From: Thamnaconus septentrionalis
Taxonomy: Eukaryota > Chordata > Actinopteri > Tetraodontiformes > Monacanthidae
Reading direction: 5' to 3'
Length of the DNA: 64,000 bases
Assembly (NCBI GenBank): GCA_009823395.1
Contig: CM020501.1
Location: 17,487,861-17,551,860, forward strand
Below, piece by piece: positions 36,480-64,000 of the stretch (its first letter is position 1; each line of letters opens with the position of its first letter). Below the pieces are notes generated by a model that saw nothing but the letters and a program-made list of their open reading frames with translations, was not told the origin of the DNA and did not search any database. The position numbers and the translations under genes are program-made.

Positions 36480-38755
36480 GAATAAACCATAGGGGAAAGT
36501 GAGCCTATCTGTGAACTTTCATCTCAGTTTAACAACATTTTTTTTTTTTACACGTGTCGGACTTAGTGAAGACCAATATCATGTTGTAGTTAATAAGTGT
36601 TATTAGTCCATGCAGCTAAAAAGCAAACAGGCGTGGGTGTTTAGAAAGACGGCGCTTGAACTATTGTTAGGTGTTTTCTCAACTCATCTGCATGCAGAAA
36701 ATGTTCGATCACCTGCACTAAGGTCTGACGCGGAATCAAACAAACAAATCCCAGTAGTATCTTGAGTCACACGACAGCCTTTGCGTCTCCGTACAGAAAC
36801 GTAAACGTAGACACCAAGAACAATGTCCGTCGGGTTTTAAACACTAAAGCTGTTAGCTACGGTACCGTTTTCTTCTCGACGAGTTTTCCCTGGTGATCCG
36901 GTCACTCTTCCGACGATGGTCTGGGCCACCGAGGACGCTTAAGTAAGACCGAGGCCGAGGCGACGTCACAACGATACGTAACGTTTACGTGGAGGCGCGT
37001 TGCCGTGCACTGTTGTGCAACGAGCGCAAGTTGCGCAATCGACTACGACCTTCTACGTTGTTTTGTAGCCTTTTATGCCATATCATCTTAATGCAGTCCC
37101 ATGTGTTGGTTTAATCGCTGTGGTCGTGTTCTTTGTATACAACCCAGACGCCGTGTTTTAATATACAAAATGCTTCCCACGCGCGAACTGTTTCCACCAC
37201 TCTCAAAATGGCGCCTGCTGGCTGCCGTAACCGATGTGGGTGTCGGCTGACGCCCTTCCTGCCCATTGGCTGCTAAAATAAGGAGCCACATCCAGAATGC
37301 GAGTGTGGTGTTTCTCAAACTTATGTACATGACACCATGGAGTCAGCTGACAGCGCCACAGCTACAATGTCAACAATATTAAGGGCTAATCTGATTAAAA
37401 TGCAATAAGAGCAAGACAAACGACTTTGTTTATTTAAAAAAACAACAACTTTATTTTAACCATTTAACAACTACAAAGGCAACGTTACCCAAATAAAGGT
37501 GAAAATGTTATTCCTCCAGAACTATTAAAACTTTCTTGACCCCTTTTTGTCCCCTAAATCTGATTTCATTTCATAGTTCTCATGAAACATGTAGATTGTT
37601 GCTCTGAGCATAAGAAATATCAGATGAACTGAGTCCTTCTGTATCCATCTACTTATAACTTCAAAGTATGTTATGTAATCACCCATGTGTTAATAATAAT
37701 CGCAGCTGGTTCCTTGCATCACCATGGATGTACTCTTGTTTACACTTGGCAATGATGACATTAGTAATTTGGCTCCTGTGAAAACAAATGTATGACATTG
37801 ACAGTAAAATAGGCCTCTAGATTGTTTTTGTCTTGAAAGGAAAATGGCCTTTGGTGGTTGCAATAATGACTGTAGAACTTTTATTATTTTAGGGGGATTT
37901 AAATGGTTAAAATTCAACAAAAACAATGAAACCTACATGCAAATTGGTTAGTCATTTATGAAATTACGCTGCACTGTGAAAGAATCAGTTTTTTGCTCTC
38001 AGTTTGCAGAACTGTGCTTTCATGGTCAAAGACTGCATAGCAAATAGCGTGTAAGAACAGCATCATTGGCTACTCTTCTGTTTTAATTTAAAGCAGTAAG
38101 TAATGCCAGATTGTTGCTGGCATGCCAGTTGTTTTGTCGTTGTTTGGTGTTTTGTTTCCATTTTGTCACGTTTATAATATGAATTCATTAAACCTCATTG
38201 TGTTTAAAAAAAAACATTTAGTATATCATTTTTAACAGTCACTGACATTTAAAGAAAATGCTGTCAAAAGCACAGAGAATGTGGGGAATAAGTTATAATA
38301 TAAAAAGGTTAATAGCAACTGGAAAACAAACATCTAATAAATGATATGATTGCACATCTTTAATGACAACAAATTAAAGTGCTCTACAACAAGGCAATTA
38401 CGTCACCAAACAATAAAATAACTCTCAGGGCCTGTTCAAGACAATGGAAAAAAGTGTCATGAAATTCAGAAATGTTTTATTTCAGTAACATCAAATAAAT
38501 ATAGTGTTTTTTTAAAAAAAAAATTATTATTATTACCAGAGCTGCAGCAGCTGGCAATAGGTTTTAAAATATGCAAAGTAGGTTTCCATGTGTTTCCTTT
38601 AATTTGTCTTTGATGTATAGGTTAGTTTAAAATCACTGTATTCACAGTCACAATGACCGTTGAGGAGCGTCAGTCATAACTGCCTCTTAATAACTGCTAA
38701 TTCCATCAGAAACTGTCGTGTGTCTTCAATTTTGTGTGGTCATGAGGCTGAAAAC
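36480..38755. other. gcdh 5' region and intergenic stretch to slc44a2
   Basis: 36780-36960 is CpG-richer and probably the gcdh promoter and 5'UTR. From 37000 to 38750 the sequence is A/T-rich with no recognised exon. Open frames at 37088-37330 and 37690-37926 have no support. Confidence 0.5.
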
Positions 38756-39015
38756 ATTCCATTGGAACAGCGACGAGTGAAACGGAAGCCGCCGGGTCAG
38801 GCGCACTTTGATTGGCTGGACGAGCTGTCAGCCGCTCATTCCTCCACTCTCATTGGCCCAAACTCTCCTTTCCGTGATGCCCGCCCTGCTTCAGCTTGGG
38901 TTGGGATGGTCTCGCTCCCACTGTAGCAGCGCCGCCGCTGTTATTGATGATTTTTCTACCGACATTTCCATGGTAACTGTCCAGTCTACGGTCTGAATAG
39001 CCGCAGTGTGGGAGA
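38756..39015 (+). promoter_or_regulatory. slc44a2 upstream promoter with CCAAT boxes
   Basis: Two inverted CCAAT boxes (ATTGG at 38811-38815 and 38852-38856) lie 200 and 160 bases before the first slc44a2 ATG in GC-richer sequence. There is no TATA box. This suggests a CCAAT-driven, broadly active promoter, by inference. Confidence 0.5.
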
Positions 39016-54737
<15,722 letters not shown>

Positions 54738-54739
54738 GG

Positions 54740-55401
54740 CAAACATTTCTGTGTGGCATCTGCTTGTGTATATTTTGCATGCATGAATTATTTAACAGCG
54801 GCAGTTTAACGGGTCAAAGGCAGGAAGTTGTTTGGAATTTCCGCCATACATTCCATATGTTTGTGCCTTGCAGCCAAAAGAGATTAATTTTTTTGTGGTC
54901 TTTGACTGTGGTCTTTGACTGTTGTTGATCTATTTGTGCTTTGTTACAAAGTGTTAAACCCTTGGACTTTGCTACAGGGTTGCTTTTATTTCATTAAAAT
55001 GTATTGTTATTTCAAGCTACACATATTGGTTCAAATCAAAAAGCAGTTTTTATTTTTATAAGCTGTATTTTGTTTATTTCGTGTTCACACTGCCATGCAG
55101 GCAATATAGCAGTTGTGACGCATCAAATGTCCTTAGTCATATCAAGAAGAAAAGCTTTATCAGTTTATAGAAGCATGTTGCACAGTTCCAGTTATGCTAA
55201 GAAATGCAGCAGATGGTAGATCTTCTAAACGGTAAAACTTGGATTATCAAACCGTTTGTTTTTTTTTTTGTTTTGCCTTTTTAAAAATAATGTTTACCTA
55301 GTGTTAAACCTTTAACAGTGTGTTTATTGCAATGCATGTATGTTGACAGCATCATTCATCATATTGAGAAATAATAAAGATGATATGCCTTGTCAGTGTT
55401 T

Positions 55402-55475
<74 letters not shown>

Positions 55476-55725
55476 CTGTGTTTTCTTATTCTAATGCTAA
55501 TAACACCACAGTGATGACAATAAAATGAAGACGGAAGATAACATCATTTTATACCATACTTGATTTAACGACTCGGCGGTCCAGTTTTCTAAATCAGTGT
55601 CCGGCCCTTTAGCCAACTCTCGCGGTACCTCAGACTTTGGCGTCAGTGTACATGTTGCTAGGTGATACAGCGGCCCAGACGAGGTGTTAGCAGAGGTCCA
55701 GCTGTGTGTCGGTGGCTTCGGCTCT
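54740..55725. other. slc44a2 3'UTR and intergenic stretch to odad3
   Basis: 3'UTR to about 55010, then A/T-rich sequence with an (AT)n microsatellite at 55408-55475. The odad3 promoter must lie in about 55500-55720; no TATA box seen. Confidence 0.5.
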
Positions 55726-55730
55726 TCATC

Positions 55731-58700
55731 ATGCCATTTGGTGCGTTGAAATCATCAATTCATGACCAATTTACGGAGTTGCAGCGTAAGATTCAGCTTC
55801 TGGGTAAGTTTTTTTTTTTTTGGTTTTTTTTTTTTTCAATTATTTTATTTTCTCTTTGGGATATTTATTTCTAGTTTGTTCTGCTGTTAGTAACCGACTC
55901 TGAGACATTGAGACATTTCAATAAACCACACTGACTGTTCCTGTAAGTTTACCAACAATGACACTATTTTAGGAATTGCGAATTAAGTTTATGTTAATAA
56001 ATATTGCCTTCACTGTTGAATTTCCACCACAAGAGGGCGACAGAGCCGCGCACTATGAGAAGTCCCAGTGCGCCATCAAGAGAAACTCGGAGACAATCCG
56101 TCAGCTGAGACAGAACAATAAGAGGTTGTACCAAAAACTGTCAGAGACCAACACTGTACGTCTTTATTTCGTTGCAAATTTTCTTGTCCTTTTAACATCA
56201 AGCTATTTTCAGTTATTTTTTGTGGTGTTCTGCTTCCCCCAGGGTGATGAAATCATCATCAGAATGGCCTTTGGCAGCAGAGGCCCAGAGAGAGAGGCCT
56301 TCCGCAACATGTCAGGGAAGGTGGGAGAATAGAGAGCATATTTTAATAAACGTCAAAAAGAATTTTAAAGTTTCTACATTATGGCAAAAAGTGATGACTC
56401 ACTTTCCCTCGCCCTCTAAGGCTGCCGGGGAAGCGCTCGAGCTGAAGGTGCTTAACAAGAGAAAACGGCTCGACGCCCTGAAACACGCCACTCGAACTCA
56501 ACAGCTGCGCCTGGAGGAGCTTCAGCTTGAGTACCAGAGAGTGAAGAAAGCGGCAGGTGCCAGGGCAAAACACTGTGACGCTCGAACTCGGAAAAAAGAA
56601 GAAGACGCAATGGTGGTTCTGATAATTCAGAGATGTGCTTCAATATTATACAATATACAGCATTGTCACTGGTTTGGATGCTCTGATGTTTGTGACCACA
56701 GAAAATGCGCTCCCTGGAAAACAGCCTGGAGAAGATGCACTTCAAGTGCAACGAGGCCGAGAACATCATCGTTAACTATCAGAAACTCAGAAGTCACCTG
56801 CAGGTAAGCACAACATACACATTACTTACAAACAAGTCTCTGTGTTCCAGGGTCTTTGTCTGAGTGTTTTGTGTCCCATGGTCTGGTTGTAATCCTGTGT
56901 TGAACCCTTGGCGCTTAAGGCCGCTAACAAACAAGAGTGTCATCAGTTACTGCGTTACATTTTGACGCCTGTCCCTCTACTCATGGCTGTATTTCCTGAT
57001 GCCTTTTCTTCTGATGCACCTCAGGAGGAGAGTCTGACCTACCAGGGCCAGTTGGACGGGCTGGAGGCAGAGCTGCTCAAATACAGGGCGGAGCTCAACA
57101 GCGTGCAGAGCATAAACAGTAACGCCCTGCAATCTAAAGAAGAAGCCAAGGTCGGCTGCTATACTGGAGATGGTTTTATATGCTAGCTAACTTTTGTGTG
57201 AAAACCCCCACTGAAGAAACAAAAGACTGTGGCCAATGCCACAAACATCAACCCAACAACTACATCTTTAGTCAGTATTTTCATTTCCTCACAGATAAAG
57301 ACGTTTTTTTTTTAATCAGACCAGAAAAAAATGGTGTATTATTTCTCCTAAATCTCACCCATTTCAGATCCTTACTTTTCATCCGACCCTCTAGTAGAGC
57401 AACTGTGAATAATTAAGTTAACTTCTGGAGATTTTCATCAAACAGCAATACAATATCACTGTGTCCAGGCTGAGCTCCAGGAGCAGGAGGACCTGCTCTA
57501 CAGGGAGCGCAAGGAGAGGGAGCGAGTCATCGCCGGCTACAGGAGGAAGGTTGAAGAGTACAAGGCCAGGGCTGAGAAAGTCGACCGGAGGGTGAGGACA
57601 AAGTGCTGCAGCACGGTGACAACGGGCCTTTTCTTCAGCATGGTGGGTCACATTTTTGCACTAAACAGCTGCTTCATTGCACAGAGGCCGGTCATGCAGC
57701 CCGACGAGCAGAGCAGCGAGGTCCTGCGCAGCAGCCCCACGCTGACGGGGGAAGAAGAGAAGGTCATCTCCGTCTACGAGGAGGCCTTCAAACGCATTAA
57801 GGAGGCCACCGGGGTTACGGACATACAGGTTGGTGGGGTGGACGGAGGTTTTTTTTTTTTTGTTTTGTTTTTTTAAATATATACAGTTGAGGCCAGAATT
57901 ATTACACCCCCTATCCCGCCCCCCAAATTATGGACCATGTCACAAAATTTCTTCCAAATGTTTGAAGCATTGACAAAATTTGATATCATCAAACATTCAC
58001 GCTTTTCAGTGCTTTTTAGTAGCCTTTGGGACATTTCGGAATATGAAATACATTTTTAGGTTTGCTTTATATCATATATGAAAAATAGGCTGGTCAAAAA
58101 TGATAGCCACCTTGATGGAATTTATGTGAATGTTTGCTTTCAAAACACACCTGATTAACCAATCAGCTTTCAAACCACACCTGTGCGAGTAGATGCGTCA
58201 CTGTTTCTTCTGCGCGTCCTCGCCTGCAGGAGATAGTGCAGCGTTTCATCTCGCAGAAGGAGACGCACCAGCACTTGGTGAGGCTCAAAGAGGAGAACGA
58301 GAGGGCGCTGCAGCAGCTGAAGGAGCAGGTGAAACTGCTGGCCGACGAGTTCCAGGACATGAAGTACTCCGGGGAGGCGAAAGTCACCGCGTAAGAACAG
58401 TGCGCTCGAAGCAAAGCGCAGGTGGCTGCAGCTGTTGCAGCTCCGGCGTCTCATCCCTCCTCCTCCTCCTCCTCCTCCGCCTCCTCTTCATCCACATCTC
58501 AGGGATAAGCAAGCGCTGGAGGAGCAGGAGCAGCGGCTCCAGGTGGCAGAGCAGAGGCTCGACGCAAGCAGAGAGGCCCTGGATCGACTGGTGAAGGTCC
58601 TCAGTGCCGTCCGAGCGGGAGCGGAGCACCTGGTGGACAAACTGCATCACGTCTCGCCGGTGAACTATTTCCCCAGCGATTACACACACGAACCGCGTGT

Positions 58701-59623
58701 CCGATTCAGCGCGTTTTTCCCAGACTCATTACCCCTCGTCACTCCTCCCCCGCTAATCTCTCCTCTGCAGAGCGAGGAGCCGGCCGCCGAGGTGCCTCCT
58801 GACTCGGACGAGTTTGTCCCGGTGTTGCTGCGCCTCTGCGAGAAAAAGCTGCGGCTGCTGCACGACGAGTTGCAGGGCAACGACGTGGCAGCCATCCTGA
58901 AGGAGATGGAGGAGGAAGAGGTGAGTTGAGGGCAATTCATTCTTAACGTTAATTCTAACGCTGGTGTGTGTGGTCAGAAAGTCCAGTGTTCAGTATCTTT
59001 CTCCAGTAGCGACACAGTGGGCGTGATAAAAGAAAATGATATACATTCATGTAGGAGAAAAGTTGGCGACTTCTGAATGCTGAGGAGGAACCTGATCTAA
59101 ATCACTGATCCCACAGTACAACTGTTGATCTGATAGAGATATTGACTTTCATATCGATATCATTGAATTTGGACCGACTGGTCGATCCTGCTTAGAACAA
59201 GCTTCTGATGACGGCGAAGGTGTAGCTACTTTCTGTTTCATGGGGGGGGAAAGCATCATAAATAAATTTGCTGTTCTCCCTGAAGCTAGCAGTTGTCTTT
59301 CTGAGCAACAGATCTGATGTGACCCTTGACCTGGCAGGTCAAAGGTCAAATCTTTAGGAGAAATTTGGCATAACTCGCATACATTACTTGCGTTTGCGCT
59401 GGGCCTTTGATTTTTTTTTTTTTGATTGGGTCATTATTACTGAACACAGTCTTGAAAGCAACGGTTGAAGAGAGAGGTTTGATCACTGAGTCTTTTGCCT
59501 CTTTCTTTCCTTTGACTTCAAACAGTTCTTAGTCAGGATCGAAGGGAAACTACCGGCTTATAACACACGTGTCAAACTGCCTGAGGACCAGCAAGTGGAC
59601 GCCTCCAGTGAGGGTGAGCCTGT

Positions 59624-59656
<33 letters not shown>

Positions 59657-59808
59657 CCTACACGTCTTCGTGTCTAACTGTGTGTATTTCAGAGAGTGAC
59701 GAGGACGAGGCCGACATCATCACTCGAGATGCGCTGAAGCGTCAGTCACGGCTGATTGTCGACTCCAAGTCAAAGAAGAAGCCCTGGAAGAAGAAGGGCA
59801 AATTCTGA
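55731..59808 (+). CDS. odad3: Outer dynein arm docking complex subunit 3 (CCDC151), copy A
   Basis: Coiled-coil protein of the ciliary docking complex that attaches outer dynein arms to axonemal doublets; loss in mammals causes primary ciliary dyskinesia. Thirteen exons: 55731-55803, 56034-56155, 56243-56320, 56421-56612, 56702-56803, 57025-57150, 57469-57591, 57685-57828, 58230-58390, 58503-58659, 58771-58920, 59526-59613, 59693-59808. They join in phase to 543 aa (human about 595; the longer human N-terminus is missing). Identity rests on ELQRKIQLLEGDR, LRLEELQLEYQ, EESLTYQGQLDGLEAE, RKERERVI, ALQQLKEQ, KYSGEA, LEGNDVAAIL-like LQGNDVAAIL and the C-terminal FLVRIEGKLPAYNTRVKLP. The end is acidic then strongly basic (SKKKPWKKKGKF). 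Poly(A) signal at 60148-60153. Confidence 0.93.
57882..58190. mobile_element. Tc1/mariner-like fragment in odad3 copy A intron
   Basis: TACAGTTGAGGCCAGAATTA at the left resembles the ends of teleost Tc1-like elements and follows a TA. The words CACCTGATTAACCAATCAG and CCACACCTGTG near the right are also familiar from such elements. No second terminus is seen, so it is a fragment. Family is from memory. Confidence 0.55.
58921..59525. other. odad3 copy A intron 11
   Basis: 605-base intron between the exons ending EEE and starting FLVRIEG; no repeat or exon recognised. Confidence 0.6.
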
Positions 59809-60402
59809 TCCTGCTGAACCCGTCCTGGTTGTAAACAACCTCTTCTTCATACAGCAGCTGGCATTCACAAAGTTTTCTGGCATCCATTTCATTTATTTTA
59901 TGAAACTTCTCTGCTTCTCCCCAGACAAAGGCTGCATTTTCATTTTGCCTTCACTGTTTGATGATCAGCGATGCAGTAATTTGTTTTATGCAAATTGCTC
60001 TTGAAAAATATAAATGTACCTTTATTTTTACTTTCAGACATATTGACTTTGATTGAATTTCTACTTGCATTTGTGTTGTATTTTTTTTTTTATTTGGCAT
60101 CAGTGTTCACCATCATTTGTTTCTTTGCCGCTTGCCTCCTAAAAAAATAAACATTTTGGTTCCACTTCACAAAAGTCCGAGGTCCTCATCTTTGAGTCAT
60201 ATATAATTTACAATCATACACGCTGCCGCTGCCCACCTCTGACAAATCAACGCTTTCCCTCATCAAAGGCACTGGACGGGATGAAAGATGAAAGTTCTAA
60301 GATTAAAGTCAACATTCTGAAAACAGGCAGGGGTCATGCAAATTGCTCAAACAAGAGACCCTGATTTTCTCGTGCGAGTCAGGCAACACTTGTTTTGTAA
60401 AA

Positions 60403-63400
60403 ATGTCGTCTTCATCCAGGGGCCTGCCGCACGACCCCGTGGTGGAGCTGCAGCGCAAAATACAGCTCTTGGGTGAGTTTTGTTTGAAAATACAATTTGG
60501 AATAATTGGAATGTTTAAAAATAATTAAATATTTTCTCTTCGTTTTGCTCAAAATGGGTAATTTTAAAATCATTGGCCAAGCAGAAGATATTAAACAGGC
60601 TCAGTGCCAACGTGGTGAAATTATCTAGGCAATTGCACTGACGTAATTTGCATGAACCTCCACCAGAGGGAGACAACGCTGCCAACTACGAGAAGATTCA
60701 AGCCATCATTCTGAAGAACTTGGAGAACATCCGACAGCTGAGGCAGGAGAACAAGAGACTGAATGAAAGACTGGCCGAGGCCAACGCCGTGAGTCCGCAT
60801 GTCTTCCATCAAGCATCACATTCAACTTTGTCCATGTGAAAAAAAAAAAAATCTTGATTCCTTCTGGTGTCTTGCTCCCCAGGGAGATGAGCGCCTCATC
60901 AGAGAGGCCTTTGGGAACAGAGGGGCAGAGATCGAGGCCTACCGCAGCATGTCGGGCAAGGCGAGAGGACGCAGTTCTTATCTTTTCATAATTTATTAAT
61001 CTTTCTATCCAGAGGCCGACTATTTCTCTATTTCAACAACAAATCACACCCCGACTCATTATTAGTATTTCTTTCTCTCACAAATCTTCTTGCCAGGTTG
61101 CCATGGAGACGCTGGACAAGAAGGTGCTGTCCAAGAGAAAAATCCTCAACGCCTTAAAACACGACACCCAGATCCAACTGTGCCAGCTGGAGGAGCTGCA
61201 GCAGGAGTTCCAGAGGCTGCAGAGAGAAGACGGCAGCGGGAAACTGGAGGACAAGAAAGAGCAGGAGGCCATGGTAGCCTCTATTGAATGTGGACGTGCA
61301 AAAGCATGGATGTTTTTTCATGAGAGTTCATTTTTATTGCTGGATGCAAAAAAATATTATTAATAAATGCCTCTGACTTTTAAGACCATTTATAACTGCA
61401 GAAACTGCGCTCCCTGGAACACAGCCTGGAGAAGAAGCAGTTCAAGTGCAAGGAGGCTGAGAACATCATCACCAATGACGAGAAGCTCAAAAGTCACCTG
61501 CAGGTGAGTCCAGCAGCTTGTATGCATTTTCCTCTAATCCTCATGTCAGCAAACAACAAAAAAAACTCATTGGGTAGAGCCTCCCAGGCAAGATATTTAA
61601 AAATTTCCTTTCTCTGAAAGATGACAAAAGCAACTTCGACAGGATGACATCAACACACAGCTTGTTTACAATTCTCATCCAGCTATCAGGCGCAGAAAAA
61701 ACACTTTTCAACAACTTTTCAAGCCCTTAATATGGGACTCTGTGTGATATGTAAACAGTCAGTGAGAGGGTGGTAGGCTTAATGACCTCAGTGATTTACT
61801 GTGGAGATACATGAACTCCAACACAACTCCAAGCAAAGCTTAAGAACGGGCCAAATGCATGTGCACTGATTTCCTCTCCATCTCTATCTTCTGGCTTCCT
61901 CTCCTCTCTTCCACCGACTCCTCAGGAGGAGAGTCTGACCTACCAGGGCCTCCTGGACAAGCTGCAGGCAGACATTCTGAAGGCCAGAGACGAGTCCTTC
62001 AACATCCAACTCAAAGTCCAAGAGGCAGAGTTTGCCAGAGACCAGGCTAAGGTAAGCCACGGACGGCGCCTCCTCAACAAATCAACACTGTGCACAACAT
62101 ACACGCTGGTGACGTCAAAGGAATGATTTACTCGGCGCTGCTGCCGTCACTTATCATTCGGGTTAAACGAGTCATGGGCAGAGTGGCTCTTAACCCTCTC
62201 GCGTGTGAACACAAATACATCCACTTGCCTTATCAGCGCCAACTCCGCAACAGCTGCGTTTTAGCTAGAAAACACTCAAGCCTTCTTTTAATTGAAGGCT
62301 TCATCACATCTTTAATTTAAAAGAAAAAGTCCAAAAAATGACACTTAATCTAATGCTTGTCCCTGTTATGGTGGGATTTGACAGGAGTTTGCGACACAGC
62401 TTGTTTCAGCACATTGATGATCTCTTTGTTTATTCCCAAATTGCTGCCAACTAGCCTTAAAAACAAAATCTGATTAGTTCTCCTACATGTAAGTCGGAAG
62501 CTTTGCCTTCCAAGTTTGGTCATTCTTTTTCCATGGGCTCTTTTCCAAATGGATACCTGAGATAAATAAAAATGGTTTGGGATTTTTGTCTTGTGCGGCC
62601 TCCTATGTCAATAAAAAAAGCATGTTTATGAGTTATAGTCCATAATGACTTCCTCAAATGTTTGTTTTTATATCTTTTTACATCACTTTGACCGTCCCTG
62701 CCAGACTGAGTTGCAGCAGCAAGAGAGTTTGCTTTACAAGGAGCGCAAGGAAAGAGAGCGCATCCTCATCAGCTACAGGAAGCAGGTGGAGGAGCACAAG
62801 GCCCGGGCTGAGAGGGCCAACAGACGGGTAAAGTACAGCGCCATGCACGGTCGCAGGCAGCACATCTTTTAGCTGGACTTTGATTTTTATGTTCAAGTGC
62901 TCGTGTTTTAATTGCTCCTGACCTCCACTTTCTAAACCACTCAGAGGGCAGCGATGCAGACGGCGGAGCTGAGCGGTCAGGCCCAGAGCAGCAGCCCCAG
63001 CATCGCAAGCGAAGAGGAGAAGCTCGCCCCTTCCGCTGACGAGGCCTTGAAGGAAATCAAGGAGGCCACCGGAGCCAAAAACAAGGAGGTGGGACGGAGG
63101 CCAGGGGTTGCTGCTGCTGCTGCTGCCTCTTTATGTCTGATGCCTTTTCTCCGCTGTGTGATCCTCTGCAGGAGATCGTGCGGCGCTTCAGCTCGCAGAA
63201 GGAGACACGACAACTCTACTTGAGGCTGGAAGAGGAGAATGAGAAGGTGCTGCAGCAGCTGAAGGAGCAGATGGACCTCCTCCACGCAGAGCTCCAGGAC
63301 CTGAGGAGCACCGGCGAAACTAGCCGCTCCAGGTGAGACAGACCATTTGGAGGGAAGCTGCTGCGGTGTGCGGCCGTGTAAATGGCTAATCCACCTTTGT

Positions 63401-63813
63401 GGCTGTTTCACAGGGATAAACAGACACTGGAGGAGCGCGAGCAGCAGATGCAGCTTCAGCAGCAGAGGCTCGACGCAAGCAAACGGCGCTGGAACGAGCT
63501 GGCTAAAATCCTCAGTAAAGTCAGAGGCAGAGTGGAGCACCTCAGCGACAAGCTTCAGAATGTTCCCCTGGTAACACCAATCTCACGCTGGTTGTATATG
63601 TGTCTTATTTTTCCTTCCTGTCTTAATATATTTCCTTCTTCTCTTCCAATGCTTCTTCTTCAGACAGAGGACACGGAAACCGAGCTGACATCTGACTCAG
63701 ATGAGTATGTTCTGGTGCTGTTAAGTCAGTGTGAGCAAAAGATGCAGTCTCTGAATGAGGAGCTGGTGGGAAATGATCTGCCTGCAATTCTGAAGGAGAT
63801 GGAGCAAGAAGAG
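60403..63813 (+). CDS. odad3-like tandem duplicate, copy B (partial, cut by window end)
   Basis: Eleven exons: 60403-60472, 60667-60788, 60883-60960, 61097-61273, 61402-61503, 61926-62051, 62705-62827, 62945-63088, 63172-63332, 63414-63570, 63664-63813. Exons 2, 3 and 5-11 have exactly the lengths of copy A, with the same phases; exon 1 is 3 bases and exon 4 is 15 bases shorter. Shared words include ELQRKIQLLEGD, KRKI.NALKHDTQ, EESLTYQG, YKERKERERI and NDLPAILKEMEQEE. No stop interrupts it, so it looks functional. Exons 12 and 13 should lie beyond the window. Its exon 3 donor is GC (gcgaga). At sites where copies differ, copy B is usually further from the mammalian protein, suggesting it is the derived copy. 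Confidence 0.9.
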
Positions 63814-63845
63814 GTAAGCGGATACAATACGTTACTGCTATACTA

Positions 63846-64000
63846 CTTCACAATACCATACCTCAAGATATAATACGCCATGATACCAACCCCCACGATA
63901 CCATCCCTCACAGTATCATACCTCACAATACCATCTCTCACAGTAACATCCCTCACAATACCATATCTCATGATTCCATACGCCATGATAGCATCCCCAA
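63846..64000. repeat. Degenerate ~15-bp minisatellite, unit near ATACCATCCCTCACA
   Basis: Repeated ATACCAT, CCCTCACA and CATGATACCA words recur every 14-16 bases up to the window edge, within the intron after odad3 copy B exon 11. The array continues out of view. Confidence 0.8.

Noticed and set aside
60403..63813. Copy B as a pseudogene
   Set aside because: No in-frame stop or frameshift in eleven exons, and all phases are preserved; the lone GC donor is usable.
63846..64000. CRISPR-like array
   Set aside because: Units are short, degenerate and contiguous with no unique spacers; this is a minisatellite in a vertebrate intron.

Overview
The window is vertebrate nuclear DNA, almost certainly from a ray-finned (teleost) fish. 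Genes are split into many short exons by GT-AG introns. Microsatellites are dense, and tRNA-derived SINE, hAT-like and Tc1-like repeats of the kinds common in teleosts are scattered through it. The gene set (ptger1, ilf3, acp5, syce2, gcdh, slc44a2, odad3) matches genes that in human all lie on 19p13, so this is a conserved-synteny block with some reshuffling. There is no sign of bacterial, viral or plasmid organisation.

Layout. 1-8.8 kb: no supported gene; old repeats, a hAT-like MITE and a 40-bp perfect hairpin. 9.0-12.9 kb: ptger1-like prostaglandin EP1 receptor (+), with a 5'UTR exon and two coding exons. 14.1-22.1 kb: ilf3-like dsRNA-binding gene (+, about 19 coding exons). 23.0-26.0 kb: acp5, tartrate-resistant acid phosphatase (+, 5 coding exons). 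29.4-30.3 kb: a small unrecognised single-pass membrane protein (-). 31.8-32.7 kb: syce2 (+). 33.0-36.9 kb: gcdh (-, 11 exons, complete), convergent with syce2. 39.0-55.0 kb: slc44a2 (+), with two candidate first exons and two alternative last exons. 55.7-60.2 kb: complete odad3/ccdc151 (+, 13 exons). 60.4 kb-end: a second, tandem odad3-like gene (+), cut by the window edge after exon 11.

The genes do not form a pathway; they are independent housekeeping, signalling, meiotic and ciliary genes in a compact fish locus. The most interesting features are the head-to-tail odad3 duplication with exon lengths preserved nearly base for base; the duplicated, probably mutually exclusive terminal exons of slc44a2, one of which grew a long Glu/Lys/Ala-rich tail; an ilf3 copy with an unusual N-terminal extension, GC-AG introns and a repeat-associated frameshift; and a 40-bp perfect inverted repeat that looks like a template-switch scar. 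All exon boundaries come from reading splice sites and phases by eye, with protein families recognised from memory; no search was run.
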